64,000 bases of DNA from Pseudomonas lini (GTDB lineage: Bacteria; Pseudomonadota; Gammaproteobacteria; Pseudomonadales; Pseudomonadaceae): NCBI RefSeq assembly GCF_964063345.1, contig NZ_OZ061318.1, positions 5,766,001 through 5,830,000 on the forward strand. The letters are read 5' to 3'. The position numbers were made by a program, and so were the translations under genes. Below are positions 11,718 to 22,100 of this stretch, in pieces (position 1 is the stretch's first letter; the number at the start of each line of letters is the position of its first letter). Below the pieces are notes generated by a model. The model searched no databases and was not told where the DNA came from. It worked only from the letters and a program-made list of their open reading frames with translations.

Positions 11718-14003
11718 ATGTCGTATCGCGTCGTCACCAGCCTATTGATGCTGTTTTTAAGCGAGGGCGCCGCTGCACAAGGTCCGGATATTTCCTACGT
11801 CCGCGACGTTCAACCGATCTTCACCGAAAAGTGCGTGGCCTGCCATGCCTGCTACGACTCCGCCTGTCAGCTCAATCTGGGCAGTGGCGAAGGGGCGGCC
11901 CGAGGCGCGACCAAAGCGCCTGTCTATGATGGCGAACGCCGTCAGGCCGCAGCACCGACCCGGCTGTTTTATGACGCCTTTGGCAAACGTGCCTGGCAGC
12001 AAAAAGGCTTTTATTCGGTGCTCGACGCCCAAGGCAGCCAAGCGGCGCTGATGGCGCAGATGCTCGAACTGGGCCACAAAACCTCGTTGCAACCTAACGC
12101 CAAATTGCCGGAAGACATCGTCCTGGGCCTGAACCGGGAGAACATGTGCGCCATGCCGGCGGAGTTCGACGGCTACGCCAGCTCCCACCCGAAAGAAGGC
12201 ATGCCGCTGGCGGTCACCGGCCTGACCGATCAGCAATACCAGACGTTGCAACGCTGGCTGGCCTCCGGTGCGCCAATCGATGAACAGGGCCTGGTGCCCA
12301 GCGCCAAGGAAGCCTTGCAGGTGGTGCAGTGGGAAAACCTGCTCAATGCGCCGGGCGCGCGGGAAAGTCTGGTCGGGCGCTGGTTGTTCGAACACTGGTT
12401 TTTGGCGCACCTCTATTTCAAGGACGGCGAGCCGGGGCATTTCTTTCAGTGGGTACGTTCGCGCACGCCAACGGGGCAGCCGATCGATCTGATCAACACC
12501 CGCCGTCCGAATGACGATCCGGGCACTCAGGTCTATTACCGCCTATGGCCGGTGCAAGGCGTGATCGTGCACAAGACCCACATCACCTATCCGCTCAGCG
12601 CGGCGAAGATGGCGCGGATCAAAAGCCTGTTTTACAGCGGCAATTGGCAGGTCAATGCACTGCCGGGTTATGGGCCGGAGCGACGGGCCAATCCGTTCAC
12701 GACCTTTGAGGCCATTCCGGCTCAGGCGCGTTACCAGTTCATGCTCGATAACGCCGAATACTTCGTGCGCACCTTTATTCGTGGCCCGGTCTGCCGCGGC
12801 CAGATCGCCACTGACGTGATCCGCGACAACTTCTGGGCGCTGTTCCAGGCCCCGGAGCATGACCTCTACATCACCGACCCGAACTATCGCGGCCAGGCCA
12901 CGCCGTTGCTGGCGATGCCGGGGCAGAACGATGACGTCGGCAGTGTCCTGAGCCTGTGGCACGACTACCGCAACAAACGCAACGAGTACGAAGCCTTGCG
13001 CCGCGACAGCTACGCCGACCTGCCGGCACCGAGCTGGTCGACCCTGTGGGCCGGCAATGACAACGCGCTGCTGAGCATCTTCCGGCATTTCGACAGCGCC
13101 TCGGTGAACAAAGGCCTGATCGGTGACGTCCCGCAAACCATTTGGCTGTTCGATTACCCGTTGCTGGAGCGCACGTATTACCAGTTGGCGGTCAACTTCG
13201 ATGTATTCGGCAACGTATCCCATCAGGCCCAGACCCGGTTGTACTTCGACCTGATTCGCAACGGTGCCGAACAGAACTTCTTGCGTCTGATGCCGGCCGA
13301 CTCACGGGACGGCTACCTCGACGATTGGTATCAGAACGGCGGCAAGTTCAAGATGTGGCTGGATTATGAGTACATCGACAACGACAAACCAACGGCGCTG
13401 ACGCTGGACGAAAAGGACCCGAAACGCGATTTCGCCCTGCAATTGCTGGCTCGGTACGGCGAACTCAATGCCAGGCCCGACCCGATCAACCGCTGCGACG
13501 GCGCGTACTGCTCGCGGCCGAACATCGACCTGGCGTTGCAGAACGCTGAGCAGGCCTTGAGCCGCCTGACTTCGCGACCGGCTGCCGGGCTGAAAGTCAT
13601 CGATCAGTTGCCAGAAGCCACGATGTTGCGCATCGAGACCCAAAGTGGCAAGCGTGAGATCTACAGCCTGTTGCGCAACCGGGCCCACAGCAACGTGGCG
13701 TTCCTGCTCGGTGAGTCGATGCGCTATCAGCCAGGGCTCGACACGTTGACGATTTATCCGGGTGTTCTCAGCAGCTATCCGAATTTCATCTTCAACATCC
13801 CGGCCGGGCAAGTGCCCGCGTTCGTCGACGCGATGGAAAATGCCAGGGATGCCGCCAGTTTCGAAAAAATCGTCGAACGCTGGGGCATTCGCCGCAGCCA
13901 TCCGCAGTTCTGGCAGTATTTCCATGAACTGAGCCGCTACATCCACGACACCGACCCGGTGGAAGAGGGCGTGCTGGACATGAACCGCTACGAAAACCTC
14001 TGA
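11718..14003 (+). CDS. cti: Fatty acid cis/trans isomerase
   Basis: 761 residues, the usual length for Cti, the periplasmic heme enzyme that turns cis into trans unsaturated fatty acids in membrane lipids under solvent or heat stress. An N-terminal signal peptide (VVTSLLMLFLSEGAAA) and a CVACH heme-binding motif at residues 39-43 are visible. The frame is open far upstream; I chose ATG 11718 because AGGA lies 8 nt before it and the signal peptide then starts cleanly (11700 is an alternative). A TAGAAT -10-like hexamer is at 11680. The gene is divergent from metH and monocistronic, followed by a REP pair. Confidence 0.92.
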   Translation: MSYRVVTSLLMLFLSEGAAAQGPDISYVRDVQPIFTEKCVACHACYDSACQLNLGSGEGAARGATKAPVYDGERRQAAAPTRLFYDAFGKRAWQQKGFYSVLDAQGSQAALMAQMLELGHKTSLQPNAKLPEDIVLGLNRENMCAMPAEFDGYASSHPKEGMPLAVTGLTDQQYQTLQRWLASGAPIDEQGLVPSAKEALQVVQWENLLNAPGARESLVGRWLFEHWFLAHLYFKDGEPGHFFQWVRSRTPTGQPIDLINTRRPNDDPGTQVYYRLWPVQGVIVHKTHITYPLSAAKMARIKSLFYSGNWQVNALPGYGPERRANPFTTFEAIPAQARYQFMLDNAEYFVRTFIRGPVCRGQIATDVIRDNFWALFQAPEHDLYITDPNYRGQATPLLAMPGQNDDVGSVLSLWHDYRNKRNEYEALRRDSYADLPAPSWSTLWAGNDNALLSIFRHFDSASVNKGLIGDVPQTIWLFDYPLLERTYYQLAVNFDVFGNVSHQAQTRLYFDLIRNGAEQNFLRLMPADSRDGYLDDWYQNGGKFKMWLDYEYIDNDKPTALTLDEKDPKRDFALQLLARYGELNARPDPINRCDGAYCSRPNIDLALQNAEQALSRLTSRPAAGLKVIDQLPEATMLRIETQSGKREIYSLLRNRAHSNVAFLLGESMRYQPGLDTLTIYPGVLSSYPNFIFNIPAGQVPAFVDAMENARDAASFEKIVERWGIRRSHPQFWQYFHELSRYIHDTDPVEEGVLDMNRYENL

Positions 14004-14030
14004 AACACCGTTTATCCCCTGTAGGAACGA

Positions 14031-14145
14031 CCTGTGGCGAGAGGGCTTGCCCCCGTTGGGTTGCGCAGCAGCCCCAAAATTTCTGACATACCGAAGATCT
14101 TGTGAGTGCTGCGCACTCAAACGGGGGCAAGCCCCCTCGCCACGG
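14031..14145. repeat. Paired REP element (REPIN), GTGGCGAG type
   Basis: Inverted arms CTGTGGCGAGAGGGCTTGCC and its near complement flank about 65 bp in the cti-nfuA gap. Further partial matches (TCGCTCCCACA) follow the right arm. This is a typical Pseudomonas REP doublet. Confidence 0.85.
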
Positions 14146-14161
14146 GTCGCTCCCACAATGA

Positions 14162-14833
<672 letters not shown>

Positions 14834-14851
14834 GGTGTTCGCTGCGACATA

Positions 14852-14881
14852 AAAAAACGGTGCCCGTGAGCACCGTTTTTT
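14852..14881 (+). terminator. Rho-independent terminator of nfuA
   Basis: Stem ACGGTGC/GCACCGT with a 6-nt loop (CCGTGA), flanked by a run of A on the left and T on the right, starting about 18 bp after the nfuA stop. Confidence 0.92.
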
Positions 14882-14904
14882 GTGGGTCGAATTCAATGGC
14901 CCCT

Positions 14905-14995
14905 TCGCGGGCAAGCCCGCTCCCACAAGATTTTGTGTTGACCGCAATACTATGACCGACTCAAAACCTGTGGGAGCGGGCTTGCCCGCGATGGC
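14905..14995. repeat. Paired REP element (REPIN), GTGGGAGCGG type
   Basis: Arms CGCGGGCAAGCCCGCTCCCA and the complementary copy flank about 45 bp, just beyond the cobM stop. Confidence 0.9.
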
Positions 14996-14998
14996 GTC

Positions 14999-15745
14999 CT
15001 ATGGGCGATACAAATGCGCATGTCCCGCGCGATACAACGACGACTCACTGAAGTGATCGCTACCCAACACCCGGCCCACCAGAATCAGCGCCGTGCGGCG
15101 AAACCCCTTGGCTTCAACCTTCCCGGCAATATCCGCCAGCGTCCCCACCACCCAATCCTGATCCGGCCAGGTCGCCCGATGAATCACCGCGATCGGGCAA
15201 TCGGCGCCGTAGTGCGGCAGCAATTCGGCGAGGATCTTCTCCAGATGATTGACCCCCAAGTGGATCGCCATGGTCGCCCCATGCTGCGCCAGACTACCGA
15301 GCTCTTCACCGGCCGGCATCGCGGTCTTGTCGGCGTAGCGGGTCAGAATCACGCTCTGTGACACGTCCGGCAAGGTCAGTTCCGCGCCCAAAAGCGCCGC
15401 GCAGGCGGCAGTGGCGGTGACGCCGGGAATGATTTCGAAAGGGATGTCGAGCTCACGCAAGTAGCGAATCTGCTCGCCAATCGCGCCGTACAGGCTCGGA
15501 TCGCCGGAATGCACCCGGGCCACGTCCTGGCCATTGGCATGTGCGGCCTTGATCAGTTCAATGATCTGCTCCAGGTGCAATTCGGCGCTGTTGACCACTT
15601 GTTCGGCCTGGTGACCCTCCAGCACGGCGGTGGGCACCAGGGAGCCTGCATAGATGATGACCGGGCAGCTACGAATCAGCCGCTGGCCTTTGACGGTGAT
15701 CAGTTCCGGGTCGCCGGGGCCTGCGCCAATGAAGTAGACGGTCAT
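14999..15745 (-). CDS. cobM: Precorrin-4 C11-methyltransferase
   Basis: 248 residues, tetrapyrrole methylase family. Visible motifs are the N-terminal FIGAGPGDPELITVKG, RVHSGDPSLYGAIGEQ and PGVTATAACAALLGAELTLP. CobM methylates precorrin-4 at C-11 with SAM in the aerobic cobalamin pathway. It lies 82 bp downstream of cobE in the same direction, probably in the riboswitch-controlled cbtB-cbtA-cobE transcript. The ATG at 15745 is preceded by an AGGAAA ribosome site. Confidence 0.95.
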   Translation of the reverse strand: MTVYFIGAGPGDPELITVKGQRLIRSCPVIIYAGSLVPTAVLEGHQAEQVVNSAELHLEQIIELIKAAHANGQDVARVHSGDPSLYGAIGEQIRYLRELDIPFEIIPGVTATAACAALLGAELTLPDVSQSVILTRYADKTAMPAGEELGSLAQHGATMAIHLGVNHLEKILAELLPHYGADCPIAVIHRATWPDQDWVVGTLADIAGKVEAKGFRRTALILVGRVLGSDHFSESSLYRAGHAHLYRP

Positions 15746-15827
15746 CGTCGTTTCCTGTCAGAAAAAGGGTATGGGCACGCTTCAGATGAAGATTGCTCAT
15801 GATCGAAGGCGGGGATTATCGGGGATT

Positions 15828-16241
15828 TTACGCGGCGCTGGCCAATGCCAGGGTGGCCTGGGCGTATTTTTGTCGTGGAATCAGCAACTTTGCCGGTGCC
15901 TGAGCCAATTGTTCGGCCAGTGCCAGCGCGGCACTTTCCGCTACGCCGTAACAGCCGGTGCGTTCGAACGCGATATCCGAGTGGTGGCTGAGTTGTGGTT
16001 CATAACCGGCCAATTGTTCGCTGCTGAAATACATCAACGGCAATGCCAGTTGTTCGGCCAGTTCCATCAGGGCCGGCTCTTCGCGCTTGAGGTCGATACT
16101 GGCCAAGGCCTTGATCTCACGAAGCTCGATTTGATGGGCCTGTAACGCCTGATCAAGTAGCGCCCGCAGCGTGCTGACGGGGCAGCCGCGCTGGCAGCCC
16201 AGGCCGACCACCAGGGTCGGCGCTGTGCTGACGTCAGTCAT
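15828..16241 (-). CDS. cobE: Cobalamin biosynthesis protein CobE (CbiG C-terminal-like)
   Basis: 137 residues related to the C-terminal part of CbiG. It begins with APTLVVGLGCQRGCPVSTL and contains LASIDLKREEPALMELAEQL. The role in the aerobic B12 pathway is not firmly established. The frame is open further upstream, but the ATG at 16241 overlaps the stop of cbtA as ATGA, which indicates translational coupling and fixes the start. It sits between the cobalt transporter genes and cobM. Confidence 0.88.
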   Translation of the reverse strand: MTDVSTAPTLVVGLGCQRGCPVSTLRALLDQALQAHQIELREIKALASIDLKREEPALMELAEQLALPLMYFSSEQLAGYEPQLSHHSDIAFERTGCYGVAESAALALAEQLAQAPAKLLIPRQKYAQATLALASAA

Positions 16242-16945
16242 GCGGAGTATTGGCCATCGCTTTTGCGGCGGAACAACCAGGCGCTGATCAGGCCAAGGGC
16301 CAGCCAGAACGCCATGTTGGTCAGCTGCGAGGCGATTTTGAATTGCGCTTCCAGGGCTTCCGGCGCCAGCATCGAATGCACTTCCGGTTGCGGTGCACCG
16401 ATCACATGAGGCACGGCGAGAATCGCCACGCCGAGGATCTTCATCAGCCAGTGGCGGCTGAATACGATGAGCGCGATGCCGACAGCGGTGGATGCGGCAG
16501 TGCCAATCCACCAGATCTGCCGTTGCGCCAGATCTGCTGCGGCAGTGCCCGGTAGCTCAGGTGGCAGGCCGAGGGTTGGCGCCAGCACGAACGTCGCATA
16601 ACCGGCCAGACCCCAGAGCAGGCCTTGAGAGGTACGGCGTGGAGCACGCAAGGTGTAGAGGCCCGCGAGCATCAGGGCGAAACCGACCGCTACCACCAGA
16701 TTGCCGCCGGTGGTCGACAGCACGCGCTGCCAGCCGTCTTCCGGCTCCCATGCTTCGGCGTCGTGGGTGTGAGCGGCGACAGCGCCAGCGTCGTGCTCGT
16801 GGACTTCGACAGCAGCCGGTTCGGATTTTTCGTAGGTCTCGGCCTGCAAAATCAGCGGGGCAACCCAAAAACTTTGCAGCAGGGTCAGCAGCAGGGCGGC
16901 CAGCAACCCGGTGAAACCTGCGGTTTGCGCAATACGCTTGATCAT
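16238..16945 (-). CDS. cbtA: CbtA family cobalt transporter subunit
   Basis: 235 residues with about five hydrophobic spans (GLLAALLLTLLQSFWV, LVVAVGFALMLAGLYTL, LLWGLAGYATFVLAP, TAVGIALIVFS, ILGVAILAVPHVIGAP). Between the first two spans is a His/Asp/Glu-rich loop (EVHEHDAGAVAAHTHDAEA) fit for metal binding. CbtA with CbtB is a predicted cobalt importer found under B12 riboswitches. The start MIKRIAQTAG at 16945 is chosen by family start; the longer in-frame extension would overlap cbtB in full. It ends by ATGA overlap with cobE. Confidence 0.9.
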   Translation of the reverse strand: MIKRIAQTAGFTGLLAALLLTLLQSFWVAPLILQAETYEKSEPAAVEVHEHDAGAVAAHTHDAEAWEPEDGWQRVLSTTGGNLVVAVGFALMLAGLYTLRAPRRTSQGLLWGLAGYATFVLAPTLGLPPELPGTAAADLAQRQIWWIGTAASTAVGIALIVFSRHWLMKILGVAILAVPHVIGAPQPEVHSMLAPEALEAQFKIASQLTNMAFWLALGLISAWLFRRKSDGQYSA

Positions 16946-16956
16946 GTCAGCAGGTC

Positions 16957-17148
16957 TCAATGGCACGGAAAGGCGGAGCTGTGACGGGTGTCGTGCGCGG
17001 CGTTGTGTACCGCTTCGATGTGCGAGAAACCGGCGAAGTACACCAGGCACGCGCCAAGGATCGACGCACAAAAAGCGGCGGTCAGGCGTTGGCTCAAGGT
17101 TGAAGTGGTGCTGGCGGTGGTGCTGGCGGTACTGCTGATGATCGACAT
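16957..17148 (-). CDS. cbtB: CbtB family cobalt transporter subunit
   Basis: 63 residues: a Ser/Thr-rich N-terminus, one transmembrane helix (TAAFCASILGACLVYFAGF) and a His-rich tail (FSHIEAVHNAAHDTRHSS) typical of CbtB, likely a metal-binding mouth for CbtA. The start at 17148 is preceded by a GAGGGAAG ribosome site; the longer frame to 17334 would cross the riboswitch and is rejected. First gene of the riboswitch-controlled leftward operon. Confidence 0.9.
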   Translation of the reverse strand: MSIISSTASTTASTTSTLSQRLTAAFCASILGACLVYFAGFSHIEAVHNAAHDTRHSSAFPCH

Positions 17149-17282
17149 GGCGCTTCCCTCTGGTCTGTCAGCGGGTGAATAGAGCGCATGAAAACCTCCG
17201 CACGTCGGGGCACGCAGAGATTTCAAACAGCGCCCGCCCACCGCGGGTTTGTTATTCAGTGAACGTAAAGTCACTTTGTGTT

Positions 17283-17490
17283 GCGGGCCGGTCTCCGGGC
17301 TCGCGAGGGGCAGGGCTAACGCCGAAACCTGCAAGCATCACCTTCCCATGCCGTGTGACGGGCACAGTGGATCTGACGCTTCACTCGCTTACCGTTGCGG
17401 GGGCAGCACCGGACTGACATGGCTTTGAGTAAAGCACATGATTCACCGGTTTCCCGTTTCACCCTGTGAAGGGCACCCGTAACAAGGTGT
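17283..17490 (-). promoter_or_regulatory. Cobalamin riboswitch controlling cbtB-cbtA-cobE
   Basis: On the minus strand the conserved B12-riboswitch blocks appear in order: GGTGAAACGGGAA, CCGGTG, GTGCTGCCCCCGCAACGGTAA, GGGAAGGTG, and the B12 box AGCCCGGAGACCGGCC at about 17286-17301. The aptamer ends about 135 bp before the cbtB start. It should shut down the cobalt transporter genes when adenosylcobalamin is plentiful. The expression platform (terminator or ribosome-site sequestration) is not resolved. Confidence 0.95.
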
Positions 17491-17552
17491 GTAGGAGAGC
17501 ATGGGCGGGGGTTGGGCGTCAATTGGCAAGGGTTCTCAACTGACACCAAATA

Positions 17553-17688
17553 CCTGTGGCGAGGGAGCTTGCTCCCGTTCGAGCGCGTAGCGGTCGCATC
17601 AAATTCATGCGGTCTGTCCATTAGATACGCATCGCATGGTTTCACGACTGCTTCGCAGCCGAACGGGAGCAAGCTCCCTCGCCACAGG
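17553..17688. repeat. Paired REP element between the divergent riboswitches
   Basis: Arms CTGTGGCGAGGGAGCTTGCT and its complement flank about 85 bp that includes a further small inverted segment. It lies between the two cobalamin riboswitches. Confidence 0.9.
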
Positions 17689-17765
17689 CAGGCTCCTTTG
17701 CCACAGATGATCGCATTCTCCTATAGGACATTGACCCGCCCCCACACGATGCGTAGCCTTGCGCT

Positions 17766-17955
17766 TTCGAGGTTCTTCGGCGTCTGCCGAAGCTAAGAAG
17801 GGAACGCGGTCAATGCCGCGGCTGCCCCCGCAACTGTGAACGGTGATGTTCGCTGCCACGCCACTGCAAGCCCTGATCCATCAGGTTCGCGGGAAGGCGC
17901 AGCAAACGCCAGTCGAGCGATTGGCACACCGTCAGCCAGGAGACCTGCCTCGACA
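17766..17955 (+). promoter_or_regulatory. Cobalamin riboswitch controlling cobW-cobN-chelatase
   Basis: On the plus strand: AAGGGAACGCGG, GGCTGCCCCCGCAACTGTGA, GCGGGAAGGC and the B12 box AGCCAGGAGACCTGCC (about 17934-17949). The cobW start follows about 110 bp later. It is head-to-head with the cbtB riboswitch, about 280 bp apart, so both arms of the B12 region respond to the same ligand. Confidence 0.95.
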
Positions 17956-18066
17956 CAGATTCTCACTTTCAACCGGGCGGGGTGATCCGGTGGCGGAACT
18001 CTTGCGTGCGCACCTGCCGCAGCGATTGTCGTCCCGTATGCCCGCCACCTTGCCAAAGGGCATCCG

Positions 18067-19128
18067 ATGAAAACACTGGCCAAACTCCCCGTCACCATCG
18101 TTACCGGCTTCCTCGGCTCGGGCAAAACCACCTTGCTGCGCCACATGCTCGACAACGCCCAGGGCCGTCGCATCGCGGTGATCGTCAATGAGTTTGGCGA
18201 GCTGGGCATCGACGGCGAAATCCTTAAGCAGTGCTCGATCGGTTGCACCGAAGAAGAAGCCAACGGTCGCGTCTATGAACTGGCCAACGGCTGCCTGTGC
18301 TGCACGGTTCAGGAAGAATTCTTCCCGGTGATGCGCGAACTGGTCGCGCGTCGCGGCGACCTCGACCACATCCTCATCGAAACTTCGGGCCTGGCCCTGC
18401 CAAAACCTTTGGTTCAAGCCTTCCAATGGCCAGAAATCCGCAGCGCCTGCACGGTTGACGCGGTGATCACCGTGGTCGACAGCCCGGCCGTCGCTGCTGG
18501 CACCTTCGCTGCGTTCCCGGATCAGGTCGATGCCATGCGCAAACTCGACCCGAACCTGGACCACGAATCGCCGCTGCACGAGCTGTTTGCCGACCAACTG
18601 GCCAGCGCCGACCTGGTGATCCTCAACAAGGCCGATCTGATCAGCGCTGAAGACCTGGCCCGCGTGCGCCTGGAAGTCGCCGAAGAACTGCCGCCAGCGG
18701 TAAAAGTCATCGAAGCCAGCAGCGGTCGTCTGCCACTGGACGTGCTGATCGGCCTCGGCGCCGGCTCCGAAGAACACATCGACAGCCGCCACAGCCATCA
18801 CGATCATCACCATGAAGGTGAAGATGATCACGACCACGACGCGTTCGATTCCATCTCGATCGAGCTGCCACAAGCTGACGAAAGCCTGCTGATGGATGCA
18901 CTGACTCAATTGGTGGTCCAGCACGGCATCCTTCGGGTGAAAGGTTTTGCCGCGGTGCCGAACAAGCCGATGCGCCTGCTGATCCAAGGCGTGGGCACGC
19001 GCTTCGACAAGCACTTCGACCGTCAGTGGGGCGCTGAAGAAGCGCGCACCACCCGTCTGGTGTTGATCGGTCAGGATCTGGATGCCGCAGCGCTCGAAGC
19101 GCAATTGCGCGCTGCGCTCAGCGTTTAA
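18067..19128 (+). CDS. cobW: CobW GTPase (cobalt chaperone, COG0523)
   Basis: 353 residues, G3E GTPase. Walker A GFLGSGKTT begins at residue 14. The metal-binding CLCC motif of the COG0523 family is at residues 76-79. A His/Asp-rich stretch lies at about 239-260 (SRHSHHDHHHEGEDDHDHD), followed by the CobW C-terminal domain. It probably supplies Co(II) to the CobN chelatase encoded next, only 3 bp downstream. An AAGGG ribosome site precedes ATG 18067. First gene after the plus-strand B12 riboswitch. Confidence 0.96.
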   Translation: MKTLAKLPVTIVTGFLGSGKTTLLRHMLDNAQGRRIAVIVNEFGELGIDGEILKQCSIGCTEEEANGRVYELANGCLCCTVQEEFFPVMRELVARRGDLDHILIETSGLALPKPLVQAFQWPEIRSACTVDAVITVVDSPAVAAGTFAAFPDQVDAMRKLDPNLDHESPLHELFADQLASADLVILNKADLISAEDLARVRLEVAEELPPAVKVIEASSGRLPLDVLIGLGAGSEEHIDSRHSHHDHHHEGEDDHDHDAFDSISIELPQADESLLMDALTQLVVQHGILRVKGFAAVPNKPMRLLIQGVGTRFDKHFDRQWGAEEARTTRLVLIGQDLDAAALEAQLRAALSV

Positions 19129-19131
19129 CCC

Positions 19132-22100
19132 ATGCACCTGCTCAGGACCCAGCCCGGCGGTTTCGTGTCGGATGACAACATTGCCGACCTTGGACAAACC
19201 CCCGCCGAGCTGGTGATCCTGTGCAGCGGCGATTCCAGCCTGGCGTTGCTCGCCGAAGCGGCGCAGCAGTTACCCGACGATTACCCGAGCGTGCGCCTGG
19301 CCAACCCGATGCAGGTGCAGAATCACGCCTCGGTCGATCTCTACGTCGACGAAGTGCTGCGCCACGCCAAGGTGATTCTGATCTCGCTGCACGGCGGCAT
19401 CGCCTATTGGCGTTACGGCATCGAGCGTCTGGTGGAATTGTCCGAGCGCGGCGTGCAGCTGATTCTGGTGCCGGGGGATGATCGCCCGGACCCGGAACTC
19501 AGTGACCTGAGCACCGTAACCGCGCAAGAGCGCGATCGGCTCTGGCACTTCCTGCGTCAGGGCGGCATGGCCAACGCGCTCGACCTGTTTCGCTGCCTCG
19601 CCAGTCGTTGGCTGGGCCGCGACTACCCCTGGTCCGAGCCGCAAACCCTGCCACGCACGGCGATTTACCATCCGCAAAAAAGCCCCGCTGAACTGAAGGA
19701 TTGGCAAGCCGACTGGCAAGCTGATCGGCCGGTGGCGGCGGTGCTGTTTTATCGCTCGCACTTGCAGGCGGCGAACACTGGTTTCATCGATATTTTCTGC
19801 CAGCGTTTGCAGGCGGCGGGGTTGAATCCGTTGCCGATTGCGCTGGCCAGTTTGAAAGAACCCGGCTGCCTGACGGTGGTCGAGGACTTGCTGGATGAAG
19901 TCGAGGCGGGGGTGATTCTCAACACCACCGGTTTCGCCCAGTCCAGCCCCGAAGCACCGCACCTGCGGCCGTTTCGCCGCAACATTCCGGTGATTCAGGC
20001 GATCTGCGCCCAAGACAACGAACCCGGCTGGCGCGCCAGCGAACAGGGCCTCGGTCCCCGCGATCTGGCAATGCACATTGCATTGCCGGAGCTGGACGGG
20101 CGAATCATCAGCCGGCCGATCAGTTTCAAGGACCTGGCCTGGCGCAGCGAGCGCAGTCAGTCCGATGTGGTTTGCTACCGGCCTGCACCTGAGCGCATGG
20201 ATTTTGTCGCTGAACTGGCGCGGCGCTGGATCGATCTGGCGCGAGTGCCCAATGGCGAAAAACGCATCGCCCTGATCCTCGCCAATTACCCGACTCGCGA
20301 TGGGCGTATCGGTAATGGCGTGGGTCTCGATACACCGGCCGCCGCACTGAATATCCTTCGTGCCCTGCACGCCGAAGGTTATCCGCTGCCGGCCGAGTTG
20401 CCGGACAGCGGCACCGCGTTGATCCAGCAATTGCTCGGCGGCGTCAGCAACGACCTCGATACCCTCGACCAGCGTCCCTGTCATCAAAGCCTCGCGCTGG
20501 ACGATTACAACCTGATGTTCAACGCGCTGCCAGAGGCCAATCGCCAAGCCGTGCTGGAGCGCTGGGGCGCCCCCGAAAACGATCCAATGTTCCGTGGCGG
20601 ACGAATGATGATTGCCGGTCTGCGCTTCGGCCTGACTTTCGTCGGCATCCAACCGGCCCGGGGTTATCAGGTGGACCCGAGCGCGGTGTATCACGATCCG
20701 GACCTGGTGCCGCCCCACGGCTATCTCGCTTTCTACTTCTGGTTGCGCAACACCTACGGCGCCCACGGCGTGATCCACGTCGGCAAGCACGGCAACCTCG
20801 AATGGCTGCCGGGCAAGGGCGTCGGGCTGTCGGAAAACTGCTGGCCGGACGCATTGCTCGGACCGCTGCCGAACATCTATCCATTCATCGTCAACGACCC
20901 GGGCGAGGGCGCCCAAGCCAAGCGTCGCACCCAAGCGGTGATTATCGATCACCTGATGCCGCCACTGACCCGCGCCGAAACCTACGGTCCGCTGCGCAAT
21001 CTCGAATTGTTGGCCGACGAATATTACGAAGCGCAATTGCTCGATCCGCGCCGCGCCCGGGAACTGCAACGCGACATTCTGCAATTAGTGCGCGACACGC
21101 ACATCGACCGTGAACTGCAACTGGACGAAAAGCTCGACAGCGATGCCGATGCGGCGATCTGGTTGCCGCGTCTGGACACGTACCTGTGCGACTTGAAGGA
21201 GTCGCAGATCCGCGATGGCCTGCACGTGTTTGGCGAATCGCCGGTCGGGCGGTTGCGCATCGACACCTTATTGGCTTTGCTGCGCATTCCTCGCGGCGAT
21301 GGCCGTGGGGCGCAATCGAGCTTGTTGCGGGCATTGGCCAAGGCGTTTGAATTGGGCTTCGATCCGCTGGATTGCGCGTTGGTTGAGCCTTGGGTCGGGC
21401 TGCGTCCGGATGCCCTGTTGTCGGTCAGCGATGATCTATGGCGCACAGCGGGCGATACCCGCGAGCGACTGGAGCTATTTGCCGCTGAACTGATCTTGCT
21501 GACACTGAACCCATCTCAAGCCCACCACGACCCCTGTGGGAGCGGGCTTGCCCGCGAAGGCGGCGTGTCAGTCGACATTGATTTATCTGACCCACCGCTA
21601 TCGCGGGCAAGCGCGCTCCCACAGGGTCTTGCGTGGGCTGACGTCAGCGCCATCCTTGAGAGCCTGCGCGAAGTGGTCGCACCACGCCTGGACGCCTGCG
21701 GCCCGGCAGAAATGCGCGGCTTGCTCGACGCCCTCAGCGGTCGATTCGTCCCGGCGGGGCCTAGCGGCGCACCGAGTCGCGGCCGGCTGGACGTGCTGCC
21801 CACCGGGCGCAATTTCTATTCGGTGGACGTGCGCAACCTGCCGACCACCACCGCGTGGCGCATCGGCTTCCAGTCCGCGAACCTGATTCTTGAGCGGCAC
21901 TTGCAGGACCACGGCGATCACCTGCGGCAGCTCGGCCTGTCGGTCTGGGGCACCGCGACCATGCGCACCGGTGGCGACGACATTGCCCAGGCCATGGCGC
22001 TGATGGGCGTGCGCCCGGTTTGGGCCACTGGCAGCCAGCGTGTCGACGACTTCGAGATTCTGCCGTTGAGCCTGCTGGACCGCCCACGGGTGGATGTGAC

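Noticed and set aside
19270..21084. 604-codon minus-strand ORF (and 21598-23055)
   Set aside because: Antisense to cobN with no motifs; cobN shows family conservation along its length.
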